The position numbers and the translations under genes were made by a program. 21,115 nt of DNA from Treponema sp. Lineage in GTDB: Bacteria > Spirochaetota > Spirochaetia > Treponematales > Breznakiellaceae. The notes below the pieces were generated by a model. The model was not told the DNA's origin and made no database searches. It saw only the letters and a list, made by a program, of their open reading frames with translations. This document shows, piece by piece, positions 14,171-21,115 of this stretch. Position 1 is the first letter of the stretch. Each line of letters opens with the position of its first letter. The DNA is taken from the NCBI GenBank assembly GCA_031273835.1, contig JAISRD010000082.1:1-21115 (forward strand), written 5' to 3'.

Positions 14171-14443
14171 TTACTCAATAACTGCGACAATATCCTGCAT
14201 TTTCAGGATAAGATGCTCGACGCCGTCAATTTTTATCTGGGTACCGGCGTATTTGTCATACATCACCTTGTCCCCGGATTTAACGGTGATCTTTTCCTTT
14301 TCGGTGCCCGGACCTACTTCAACCACAGTACCCTGCTGGGTCTTTTCCTGGGCGGTGTCGGGGATGATAATCCCTCCGGCGGTCTTTGCCTCATTCTTCT
14401 CAAGCTTGACAATAACCCGATCTGCCAAGGGTTTTACCTTCAT
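14171..14443 (-). CDS. groES: Co-chaperonin GroES (Hsp10)
   Basis: This 90-residue protein caps the GroEL folding chamber as a heptamer in the cytosol. The N-terminal KVKPLADRVIVK, the mobile-loop region EAKTAGGIIIPDTAQEKTQQG (about 18-38), GDKVMYDKYAGTQIKIDG and the C-terminal ILKMQDIVAVIE match the family over its full length. ATG 14443 has a strong AGGAGG 6 nt upstream. No groEL follows; the next gene is a sigma factor, so groES is separated from groEL here. It has its own good promoter (14488-14516). Confidence 0.97.
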   Translation of the reverse strand: MKVKPLADRVIVKLEKNEAKTAGGIIIPDTAQEKTQQGTVVEVGPGTEKEKITVKSGDKVMYDKYAGTQIKIDGVEHLILKMQDIVAVIE

Positions 14444-14468
14444 ATGGTTCCTCCTGATGAATATGAAT

Positions 14469-14480
14469 AATAAATTTATT
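14469..14480. promoter_or_regulatory. Perfect 12-bp palindrome at the groES transcription start
   Basis: AATAAATTTATT reads identically on both strands and lies at or just downstream of the predicted groES start of transcription. The position suits an operator, but the sequence is pure A/T in an A/T-rich leader, so chance is a real alternative. Confidence 0.3.
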
Positions 14481-14487
14481 TATCAAT

Positions 14488-14516
14488 AATATAAAAAAAG
14501 AAAGCCGTTGCGTCAA
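14488..14516 (-). promoter_or_regulatory. Sigma-70 promoter of groES
   Basis: TTGACG (14516-14511), exactly 17 bp, then TATATT (14493-14488) on the minus strand. The -35 starts just inside the gap after the TPR-gene stop. Transcription would begin near 14481, giving a leader of about 38 nt. Confidence 0.7.
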
Positions 14517-14518
14517 GA

Positions 14519-16294
14519 TCAAAAAATACCCTGATTTTCAAGCCTCCTCAGTTCCAGCCGGACCTGGGGATTGTCGGGGTCCAGATCCAGCGCGTATTCC
14601 AGCGCCCTGCGGCTTTCCCTGTCCTGCCCCAGGACGCGTAAATTCCGGGCGATAAGAAGCTGAATCCGGGCCGCATCCCTGCTTTCCGCCCCTATGACCC
14701 GCTGTTCCCCCGGCCGGGGGGAAAAATTCAACACCCCGTTCAGCAGCCCCGCGGCGGTCTCGTAATATTCCAGCGCTTCCCGGTGGGCCCGCCGCTGATC
14801 GAGGATGAGCCCCAGGTTGGCGCTTGCCTGCCACAGGGGCTGCTGTCTGCGGCCGGAACTGCGGCTAATGCCCCGGAGCAGTTTTTCCGCCTCCTCAAGG
14901 CGGTTTTCCCGGACCGCCGCAAAGGCCCGGTGTACGGCTGCCCAGGGCCCCTCAAGTTTGTTTATTTCGGCGTTCCGCAGCGCCAGGGCCGCCTCTTCAT
15001 AGCGCCGCTGATAATCAAAGTACCATACCGCCCATTCAAAGAGCCGGCCGTCATGGGGATGCCGGTTCAAGAGCAGCCAGGTTTCCGCCACGGTCCTGTC
15101 AACGGTCCGGTTCTCGCTGCGGCGGCGGAGCAGTTCCAGATCAAAGAGACCCTCGGACGTATCGGCCTTTTCCAGTATCCCCAGGGCCCTGTCCAGGGGG
15201 ACAAGCCGGGAATAGCGTATGGCGCCGAAAACAGCCCCCGGCTCATAGGAAGAATTTTGGGCAAAGAGGGATTCCAGCCGGCGGCCCTCCTCCTCCGGGT
15301 CATCCGCGGTGGAGGCGAGGTTATAGAAGACCCGCGCCCGGAGTCCGGCGTCCCCTCCCCCTTCACCCTGTCCGCCAGCAGCGGCGGCCAGCCACAAAGA
15401 ACGGGCGCTGTCCCTGAAGCCCGCCAGCCAGAGGGCGTCCCCCTGACGGGCAAGGTCCCCGTCGCCGGTAAAAAAGGAAAAAAGTTCCGCCGCCCGGAGG
15501 AAATTCCCGTGGTCATAGAAGAATTCCCCGCCGAAACGGTAACTTTCCGCCGAGGCCGCCTGGATCCCCGAAGTTCCGCCGCCGAAAAGTCCGTTCACCA
15601 GGGCCTGGGCCTCAGCGGTTTCACCCTCCAAAAGGATTCTAAGGGCATTGTTGATAAGGTACTTTTCCCGCTCCGCGCCGGAAGCGCGGGAACATATAAG
15701 GGAAAAAAGCTCCTTGGGGAGAAAGCGGGCCAGGGCCGGATCGCCCATGACCCCTGAATAGACGGAAAAGGCCAGGGAAAGATCCTGCAGGGCCCCCTGA
15801 TTCATAAGGGAGGCCAGATCCCGGATTTCCGCCGCCGCCGCTTCGTCCAAAACGGACCGGTCCATGATAAGGGCCTCCGCCGCTAAAGCCCCGATTTGGG
15901 CGGAGAAGGGGTAGCGTTTCCGGGCCCCGGCGGCGGCGGAAACATAGGCCTTCCGGTACGCGGCGGGATCTTCGGGGCCTTCCCGCCCCAGGGCTAAAGT
16001 ACGGCGGCGTTTTAATACGGAAAGCAGGCCGTCCATATCCGGGGCCTTTTTTTCCAGCCCCTCCAGGAGGCCGTTGCGCTGTTTAAAGCCCATGCCGGGA
16101 TACTCCGCGATCCGCCGGTCATAGGCATCCAGGGCCTGCGAAAAAGAGGAGGGCCCGAAACCGAAGGGGGCAAAGATAGAAATTCCGCCGTACCGGGAAA
16201 GAAAGAGCAGGGTCCCCAGGAGAATCAGAAAAATAACAAGACCGAAGAGGCATACCCCCCTAAGGAGCCCCGCAGGCGGATTTTTCATTCCCAT
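14519..16294 (-). CDS. Membrane-anchored TPR-repeat protein of unknown function
   Basis: This 591-residue protein has one N-terminal hydrophobic segment (about 10-33), probably an uncleaved anchor with the rest in the periplasm. The body is alpha-helical and rich in Ala, Leu and Arg, with many helix-turn-helix pairs of TPR type. The clearest are near the C-terminus (for example around ALEYYETAAGLL and the final ALEYALDLDPDNPQVRLELRRL). No catalytic motif is seen. TPR proteins usually scaffold complexes; the partner is unknown. It overlaps nusB by 10 bp (ATG 16294) or by 4 bp if ATG 16288 (ATGA) is used; AGGA about 8 nt before 16294 slightly favours the first. A lytic-transglycosylase-associated or outer-membrane assembly role would be guesswork. 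Confidence 0.75.
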   Translation of the reverse strand: MGMKNPPAGLLRGVCLFGLVIFLILLGTLLFLSRYGGISIFAPFGFGPSSFSQALDAYDRRIAEYPGMGFKQRNGLLEGLEKKAPDMDGLLSVLKRRRTLALGREGPEDPAAYRKAYVSAAAGARKRYPFSAQIGALAAEALIMDRSVLDEAAAAEIRDLASLMNQGALQDLSLAFSVYSGVMGDPALARFLPKELFSLICSRASGAEREKYLINNALRILLEGETAEAQALVNGLFGGGTSGIQAASAESYRFGGEFFYDHGNFLRAAELFSFFTGDGDLARQGDALWLAGFRDSARSLWLAAAAGGQGEGGGDAGLRARVFYNLASTADDPEEEGRRLESLFAQNSSYEPGAVFGAIRYSRLVPLDRALGILEKADTSEGLFDLELLRRRSENRTVDRTVAETWLLLNRHPHDGRLFEWAVWYFDYQRRYEEAALALRNAEINKLEGPWAAVHRAFAAVRENRLEEAEKLLRGISRSSGRRQQPLWQASANLGLILDQRRAHREALEYYETAAGLLNGVLNFSPRPGEQRVIGAESRDAARIQLLIARNLRVLGQDRESRRALEYALDLDPDNPQVRLELRRLENQGIF

Positions 16295-16731
16295 GGCTTA
16301 CCATCCTGAATAGTTTTCCGTACGCCGTCCAGGACCCCGTTGATAAAACGGTAGGAATCGTCGGTTCCGAATTCCCGGGAAATATCAACGGCCTCGTCGA
16401 TTACCACCGTGGGGGGTATGTCCTTCTGAAACATCAGTACATAGACGCTCATGCGGAGCAGGGCCAGATCCACCATATTGATCCGGGAAATATCCCAGTT
16501 TTTCAAATGGGCCTTGATCATTGAGTCAACTTCGGCTGCTTTCTCAACCGTTCCCTGTACTATGAGCCGGGCAAAGTCGGCGCTCCCCTCGAGTTTCGCG
16601 TCCCTGCCGCCGTCAAGCCAGGAAAATTCAAGCAGTTCCGGAAGGGCCTTATCCCGAAAGCGGGAATCGGTCATGGCCCAGGCATAGAGGGCCTGGAAAG
16701 CCAATACGCGCCCCCTTCGCCTCGGCCCCAT
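16285..16731 (-). CDS. nusB: Transcription antitermination factor NusB
   Basis: This 148-residue all-helical RNA-binding protein pairs with ribosomal protein S10 (NusE) on boxA RNA to prevent premature termination, chiefly in rRNA operons. The N-terminal RRRGRVLAFQALYAW, the central NWDISRINMVDLALLRMSVYVL and the C-terminal PPTVVIDEAVDISREFGTDDSYRFINGVLDGV are classic NusB segments over the usual full length. The ATG shares one base with the preceding parvulin stop (TAATG) and no good ribosome-binding site precedes it, so translation is probably coupled. The 3' end overlaps the TPR gene. Confidence 0.96.
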   Translation of the reverse strand: MGPRRRGRVLAFQALYAWAMTDSRFRDKALPELLEFSWLDGGRDAKLEGSADFARLIVQGTVEKAAEVDSMIKAHLKNWDISRINMVDLALLRMSVYVLMFQKDIPPTVVIDEAVDISREFGTDDSYRFINGVLDGVRKTIQDGKPWE

Positions 16732-17840
16732 TACCAGGCTATGCTTTTATAGATATCGTTGTCGATCTGAACGCTGCCCCGCTTTTTAAGTTCCGCCACC
16801 AGTTCCTCACTGGCCTTTGTTCTTGCCTCATTCTCCCTCCGCTGGGATTCGGCCGCGTAGATATACTGCTTTACGGTGATCTTCATCGGATTACCCAGGG
16901 CATAGATATCCTCCAGGGTCAGTGTTTTTTGGCGGTAGGTTTCGGTAACCTTCACAATATAGTAACCGTCGGGCCGTTCCAGAAGCTTGGAAACCTCCCC
17001 CTGCTTCAGCCGGAAAACGGTATCGTAAAAATCCACCCCCATGGAAACCCGGAACTGGTCATGCTTGTAAATATAGGGGCCGTCTCCGGCCTGATAACCT
17101 AAACTGGGCTTCGCGTCGTTTACCACTTCGTCGAATTTTCCCGGATCCCCGCCTATGGTCTGAACAAGCTGAGTCGCCCTGTTGAGGGCGGCGGCTTTTT
17201 CCGAAGCGCTGACGGCGGGAACCCAGATCATCCTGATCCGCACCGCGTCGGGCCGGACAAAGCCGCCCTCAAAGAGGCTCTTTGCCTTGTCCCGGTTGTA
17301 CAGGGTCTGGACCTCCGCGTCCGTAGGGGGCTTAACCTGGCCTAAAATAGCCTGCTTCTTAAACTGAAGATATTTTTCGGCTATCATGGAGCGCCTGATC
17401 TGCTCCTTAAGGGCCGCCCTGGTCATGCCGGTCATAGTGGCGAACGCCGTATCCAGCTCCGCGTCCGTAGGCGCCCGGCCCCGGTCCCGGGTAAAGGCGT
17501 CGATGAGAGGTTTCATCTGATCGTTAAACTGCTGATTAAGTTCCCTGTCCGTTACAACCACTTTTTCCTGCTCCGCCGCCTGGCAGACCAGAAGCTGATT
17601 ACACAGGGTATCAAGGACCGCTTTCCGCGCTTCTTCCAGCTTTTCTTTTTCCGGATTGCTCAGACCATCGGCCTTGACGCTGGAGAGGCCCGTCCATTTT
17701 ACATAATCCTTAAATTCCTTTACCGAAATAGACTGGCTCTTGGAAAGCCTGACCATTGCCACATTCTGAAGTTCGATTTGGGCGAAAACCAGGCCCGGCA
17801 ATAACGGAAAAAGGGCTAAGATAACAATAAAACGTTTCAT
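16731..17840 (-). CDS. Secreted parvulin-type peptidyl-prolyl isomerase / SurA-like protein
   Basis: The protein has 369 residues from ATG 17840. The signal peptide MKRFIVILALFPLLPGLVFA is followed by Q, with no lipobox, so it is probably periplasmic. A SurA-N-like helical region follows (about 35-170). A PpiC/parvulin-like domain comes next (about 185-315) and includes SLGYQAGDGPYI, FRLKQGEVSKLLERPDGYYIVKVTE and related strands. A helical C-terminus ends the protein. Likely role: folding or escort of outer-membrane or periplasmic proteins; isomerase activity is uncertain because the parvulin core looks divergent. It resembles the T. pallidum protein I recall as Tpn39b. The longest frame begins at TTG 17870, but that would put eight residues including charged ones before the signal peptide. 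An in-frame ATG at 17846 is also possible. It begins a three-gene overlapping operon with nusB and the TPR gene. Confidence 0.82.
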   Translation of the reverse strand: MKRFIVILALFPLLPGLVFAQIELQNVAMVRLSKSQSISVKEFKDYVKWTGLSSVKADGLSNPEKEKLEEARKAVLDTLCNQLLVCQAAEQEKVVVTDRELNQQFNDQMKPLIDAFTRDRGRAPTDAELDTAFATMTGMTRAALKEQIRRSMIAEKYLQFKKQAILGQVKPPTDAEVQTLYNRDKAKSLFEGGFVRPDAVRIRMIWVPAVSASEKAAALNRATQLVQTIGGDPGKFDEVVNDAKPSLGYQAGDGPYIYKHDQFRVSMGVDFYDTVFRLKQGEVSKLLERPDGYYIVKVTETYRQKTLTLEDIYALGNPMKITVKQYIYAAESQRRENEARTKASEELVAELKKRGSVQIDNDIYKSIAW

Positions 17841-17847
17841 GCTCATA

Positions 17848-17856
17848 ATTATAACA
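17848..17856 (-). promoter_or_regulatory. Extended -10 promoter abutting the parvulin start
   Basis: The minus strand reads TG-T-TATAAT (17856-17848), a full extended -10, with no recognisable -35 at 16-18 bp. The expected transcription start (about 7 nt on) coincides with ATG 17840 or lies 1-2 nt before it. There is no Shine-Dalgarno sequence, so the mRNA may be leaderless. Confidence 0.5.
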
Positions 17857-17894
17857 TACTTTTGCCGCAAAAGGATACAGGCCGGACTTCCCGC

Positions 17895-19712
17895 TTATTC
17901 CAGTACCGCCCGGATACGCCTGACCCCGGCGGAGGAGGACTGCTCTTTCTGTATCTTGAAACGGCCCATGGTTCCGGTACGTTCCACATGGGGCCCCCCG
18001 CAGACTTCTTTGGAAAAGAAATCCTCAGGGCCCTTTCCTATGGTATAGACCTTTACCTGGGATTCATACTTTTCCCCAAAAAGGGCCGTCGCCCCGGCGG
18101 CTTTGGCCTCCTCAAGGCCCATCACCTCCACGCTTACCGGAAGGTCCTGTTGTATCGCCCCATTCACAATAGCCTCGACCCGTTTGACTTCGTCGGGGCT
18201 CATGGGCCGGGGATGGGAAAAATCAAAGCGCATCCGCTCGGCGGTAATATTGGAACCCCTCTGGGCGGCGTGATCCCCCAGGACCATACGCAGGGCCCTG
18301 TGGAGCAGATGGGTGGCGGTATGGTATTTGACGGCCATTTCCCCCTGATCCACAAGGCCCCCCTTAAAGGCCTGCCCCCCCTGGGATCGTGAAAGTTCCT
18401 GGTGTTTTTTAAAGGCCCCGTCAAATTCGGCCCGGTCCACCGTCATGCCCTTTTCCGCTGCCAATTCCTCGGTCAGTTCAATGGGAAAACCGTAGGTATC
18501 GTAGAGCTTAAAGGCCAGCCGCCCGCTTATGATCCTTTTGGGGTCCTTCAGGAGATTGGGAAGGAGCTTCTCAAATTCATGCTCCCCCTTTTGAAGGGTC
18601 TCCAGGAATTTCCGTTCCTCCCGTTCCAGCTCCCCCATGATATAGTCCCGGTTCTGTTTCAGTTCCGGGTAGGGGCCGGAAAATTTTTCCACCACCGAGG
18701 CGGCCACGGGGAGCAGCGTTTCGACACCGAGCTTGCGCCCGTGCCGTACCGCCCGCCGTATCAGCCGGCGGAGCACATAGCCGGCCCCCACATTGGAGGG
18801 GCTCACCCCCCTGGGATCGCCGAGTATGAACGCCGCGGACCGTACATGATCGCAGATGATCCGCACCGAACGGTCCCTTAGGGGATCGTCCCCGTAGTTA
18901 TAGGGCTTTCCCTCAGGGGTATCTTTCACGGCGGCAAGGACCGCTGCGATCACCGGGGCGAAGATCTCCGTATCGTAGACGGACTTTTTCCCGTTGAGTA
19001 TCGTTACGGTACGCTCTATGCCCATTCCGGTATCCACGCACTTTCTGGACAGGGGTTCATAGATCCCCCCTTCGGTCTTGTTGTACTGCATAAACACGTC
19101 GTTCCAGATTTCAAGCCACTTGCCGCAGGAACAGCCGGGACCGCAGTCCGGCCCGCAGGGCTCCTTCCCGATGTCGTAGAACATTTCCGAATCCGGCCCG
19201 CAGGGGCCGGTGGTTCCCGCGGGGCCCCACCAGTTGTCCTCCTTGGGCCGGTAACTGATGCGGTTTTCGGGGATACCCAGGGCCCGCCACGCCGCCGCCG
19301 ATTCATCGTCCCTGGGGGCGTTCTCGTCCCCGGCAAAAACCGTAACCCCCAGCTTTTCAGGCGGAATGCCCAGCCAGTCGGGGGAAGTGAGAAACTCAAA
19401 GCTCATCCTGATGGCCCCGTCCTTAAAATAATCCCCCAGGGACCAGTTCCCCAGCATTTCAAAGAACGTAAGATGGCTGGGGTCTCCCACGCTGTCTATG
19501 TCCCCGGTCCGTATGCACTTCTGGTAATCCACCAGCCGGGCCCCCGCCGGATGGGGCTCCCCCAGGAGGTAGGGCACCAGGGGATGCATACCCGCCGTGG
19601 TAAAAAGCACCGTCGGGTCGTTCTCCGGTATCAGGGATCGGCCCTCGATTTGGGCGTGATCCCTGGAAACAAAGTATTCTATATACTTGGAGCGTAATTC
19701 ATCTGCCGTCAT
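17895..19712 (-). CDS. alaS: Alanyl-tRNA synthetase, short form lacking the C-terminal C-Ala domain
   Basis: The protein has 605 residues from ATG 19712; most bacterial AlaRS are about 870. It charges tRNA-Ala in the cytosol. The class II catalytic core is present (for example FTTAGMHPLVPYLLG 37-51, FEMLGNWSLGDYFK 84-97, DTGMGIER 227-234). The editing domain keeps its zinc motifs HTATH (464-468) and CGGPH (571-575). The protein then stops shortly after, so the DHHA1/C-Ala oligomerisation region is absent, as I recall for other spirochaete AlaRS. An insert with cysteines 186, 190, 194 and 196 precedes LEIWN. The longest frame starts at TTG 19748, but ATG 19712 begins the conserved N-terminus (TADELRSKYIEYF). 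The ribosome-binding site is weak (TAGG). It lies 81 bp after the aminotransferase gene. Confidence 0.95.
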   Translation of the reverse strand: MTADELRSKYIEYFVSRDHAQIEGRSLIPENDPTVLFTTAGMHPLVPYLLGEPHPAGARLVDYQKCIRTGDIDSVGDPSHLTFFEMLGNWSLGDYFKDGAIRMSFEFLTSPDWLGIPPEKLGVTVFAGDENAPRDDESAAAWRALGIPENRISYRPKEDNWWGPAGTTGPCGPDSEMFYDIGKEPCGPDCGPGCSCGKWLEIWNDVFMQYNKTEGGIYEPLSRKCVDTGMGIERTVTILNGKKSVYDTEIFAPVIAAVLAAVKDTPEGKPYNYGDDPLRDRSVRIICDHVRSAAFILGDPRGVSPSNVGAGYVLRRLIRRAVRHGRKLGVETLLPVAASVVEKFSGPYPELKQNRDYIMGELEREERKFLETLQKGEHEFEKLLPNLLKDPKRIISGRLAFKLYDTYGFPIELTEELAAEKGMTVDRAEFDGAFKKHQELSRSQGGQAFKGGLVDQGEMAVKYHTATHLLHRALRMVLGDHAAQRGSNITAERMRFDFSHPRPMSPDEVKRVEAIVNGAIQQDLPVSVEVMGLEEAKAAGATALFGEKYESQVKVYTIGKGPEDFFSKEVCGGPHVERTGTMGRFKIQKEQSSSAGVRRIRAVLE

Positions 19713-19793
19713 GGGCCTATGATACCGGAAAAGGGAAAAAAGACGCAAGGCCGCGCCGCTTTTTCGTGTTTTTCTCAGGTTAATTCTTAGGTC

Positions 19794-21026
19794 TTAGGAG
19801 CGCCACTCCGAGGCCGCTTCCTTAAAGGCCGGGGCGGAGGCCCGTATCACCCCTTCGTCCACACAATAGGCAAAGCGTATCCACCCCGGCGCGCCGAAAC
19901 TGCTCCCCGGCACTCCCAGAATCAGATGTTTTTTTAGGCAGGCGGAAAAGGCCAGGTCGCGGGCAGGAACGCGGGCGGTCTTGCTTCCGCCTGGGGGAAC
20001 CGGATCACCGCAAAGGGGAACTTTACAGAACAGGTAAAAGGCCCCGTCGGGTTCGGCGTATTCAATCCCCGCGTTATCAAGAACTTCCTTAAAAGCCTCC
20101 CGCCGCCCGGCGTATACCTCCACCGCGACCCGCTCTTCGGTGAGACGGGCAACGATACGCTGCATCAGAGCCGGGGCGTTTACAAAACCCAGCACCCTGG
20201 TGGCGTAGATCAGGGCCCCTAAAAGTTCCTCCTCCCCGCTCACCCCGGGGCCCGCCGCGATATAACCTATCCGCTCCCCCGGCAGGGAAAGGCTCTTGGA
20301 ATAGGAGGTAACGACTATCGATTCTTCGTAAGCGCTGAGTACCGGGGGGACCCTTATCCCGCCGTAAACAATTTCCCGGTAGGGCTCGTCGGAAACAAGG
20401 TAGGGAAGGCGGCCTGTTTTTTCCCCGTGCCCCCGGAGCAGCGCCGCCAGGGCCTGTATGTCCCCGGCGGGATACACCCGGCCGCTGGGATTATGGGGGG
20501 AGTTGATCAGCAACGCCGCGGTTTTTGCCGAGAGGGCCCCGCCTATCGCCCCTATATCAAGGTTAAAATCGGGACGGCTTTCCACCTCAACAAGCTTACC
20601 CCCGTGGTTTTCCACATAGGACCGGTACTCCATAAAATAGGGCCTGGAAACAATCACCTCGTCCCCTGGGTTGAGTATGCTCTTAAAGACAACGTTGAGA
20701 CCCCCGGCGGCCCCCACGGACATGATAATGTGGGAGGGAGGCACCTCGCAGGCCTGTTCGGCGGAGGCCTTTTTTGCCAGTATTTCCCGCACGTCGGGAA
20801 AACCCGCGTTGGGCATATAGCCGTGGGAACCCCTTTTGTCCTCCTCCGCCAGGGCCGTAAAAACCCGGTGAAACGCCGGGGGCGGCTCCAAATCGGGGTT
20901 ACCGATGGAAAAATCAAACACCCTTTCGGCGCCGTATTGCTTCCGTAATTCATTACCCTCTTCAAACATCTTCCGTATCATCGAAGAAGAAGCCAAGGCT
21001 TCCCTTACCGCGTTCGCTATGGGCAT
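19794..21026 (-). CDS. PLP-dependent class I/II aminotransferase (aspartate aminotransferase-like)
   Basis: This 410-residue fold-type I aminotransferase transfers an amino group between an amino acid and a 2-oxo acid through PLP. Visible features are IGNPDLEPP near residue 43, SPHNPSG (176-182) with the PLP-contacting Asn, VSDEPYREIVY (211-221) with the pyridine-binding Asp, and SYSKSLSLPGERIGY (241-255) with the Schiff-base lysine K244. Related Treponema proteins are usually annotated as aspartate aminotransferases, but specificity is not readable. I chose ATG 21026 because AGAGGAG lies 5 nt upstream; the GTG at 21032 is directly against that site. The TAA stop at 19794-19796 precedes alaS, with which it may be co-transcribed. 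No clear promoter is seen in the 89 bp upstream. Confidence 0.92.
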   Translation of the reverse strand: MPIANAVREALASSSMIRKMFEEGNELRKQYGAERVFDFSIGNPDLEPPPAFHRVFTALAEEDKRGSHGYMPNAGFPDVREILAKKASAEQACEVPPSHIIMSVGAAGGLNVVFKSILNPGDEVIVSRPYFMEYRSYVENHGGKLVEVESRPDFNLDIGAIGGALSAKTAALLINSPHNPSGRVYPAGDIQALAALLRGHGEKTGRLPYLVSDEPYREIVYGGIRVPPVLSAYEESIVVTSYSKSLSLPGERIGYIAAGPGVSGEEELLGALIYATRVLGFVNAPALMQRIVARLTEERVAVEVYAGRREAFKEVLDNAGIEYAEPDGAFYLFCKVPLCGDPVPPGGSKTARVPARDLAFSACLKKHLILGVPGSSFGAPGWIRFAYCVDEGVIRASAPAFKEAASEWRS

Positions 21027-21052
21027 ACACACTCCTCTTTCGAATATCTAAA

Positions 21053-21075
21053 GCTGAATACCCGCGGTGTTCAGC
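21053..21075 (-). other. Hairpin in the aminotransferase leader
   Basis: GCTGAA (21053-21058) pairs with TTCAGC (21070-21075), with an inner ACC/GGT extension across one mismatch. It has no U tract. It lies between the window edge and the aminotransferase ribosome-binding site; it could be the 3' end of an upstream transcript or a leader structure. I see nothing else certain in 21027-21115. Confidence 0.3.
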
Positions 21076-21115
21076 CATCCATTCAAGCGCCTTCCACAGT
21101 ATCAGAAAAATGCGG

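Noticed and set aside
17841..17870. TTG start for the parvulin, adding ten residues before the signal peptide
   Set aside because: The added residues overlap the extended -10 promoter and would displace a normal signal peptide.
1..21115. CRISPR arrays, tRNA/rRNA genes, insertion sequences, prophage genes
   Set aside because: I found no spaced direct repeats, transposase or integrase motifs, cloverleaf sequences or rRNA-like segments on reading both strands; gaps are all under about 230 bp.

Overview
The window looks like a chromosomal segment of a Treponema-like spirochaete. The sequence is GC-rich in coding regions, with AT-rich promoter gaps. Three things support this placement: an unusually short alanyl-tRNA synthetase with a Cys-rich insert, a lone groES without groEL, and a groES / short sigma factor / nusB / parvulin / alaS neighbourhood that, from memory, resembles the T. 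pallidum TP1012-TP1017 area. No 16S rRNA gene or other decisive marker is present, so the assignment is an inference. I see no tRNA or rRNA gene, insertion sequence, prophage or CRISPR array.

Left edge (1-350): the 3' end of an O-acetylhomoserine sulfhydrylase-type gene on the + strand. It closes on a strong bidirectional stem-loop against a convergent transporter operon.

Sugar region (352-9676): this consists of three transcription units. (a) A minus-strand ABC sugar importer runs permease (3082-4068), periplasmic binding protein (1951-2991), double-ABC ATPase (352-1866). (b) Divergent from it, deoC-type aldolase and a xylulokinase-like FGGY kinase lie on the + strand (4235-6540). (c) Convergent to these, a minus-strand trio encodes a 1-phosphofructokinase-type PfkB kinase, a class II (fuculose-phosphate-type) aldolase and a rhamnulokinase-like FGGY kinase (9676-6634). 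The importer and the deoC operon share a 166-bp divergent control region. It carries two near-consensus sigma-70 promoters, a dyad over one of them, and adjacent G8 and T8 homopolymer runs upstream of the other. Together the genes imply import, phosphorylation and aldol cleavage of one or two sugars. There is no isomerase and no regulator, and the substrates cannot be read from sequence.

Housekeeping region (9776-21026), all on the minus strand: in transcription order an aminotransferase, alaS, a parvulin-type secreted PpiC protein, nusB and a membrane-anchored TPR protein (the last three physically overlapping), then groES, a compact sigma-70 family factor, a HAD phosphatase overlapping it by 4 bp, and clpB. 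The run groES / sigma / HAD / clpB puts two chaperone genes around a sigma factor, which suggests a stress-related neighbourhood.

For four genes I moved the start from the longest open frame to an internal ATG, using ribosome-binding sites or signal-peptide logic: the sigma factor (13943), parvulin (17840), alaS (19712) and aminotransferase (21026). The rhamnulokinase-like gene appears to start with GTG. No single clearly novel system stands out. The most interesting points are the unassigned sugar pathway with its homopolymer-containing divergent promoter, the possibly leaderless parvulin transcript, and the unusual AlaRS architecture.
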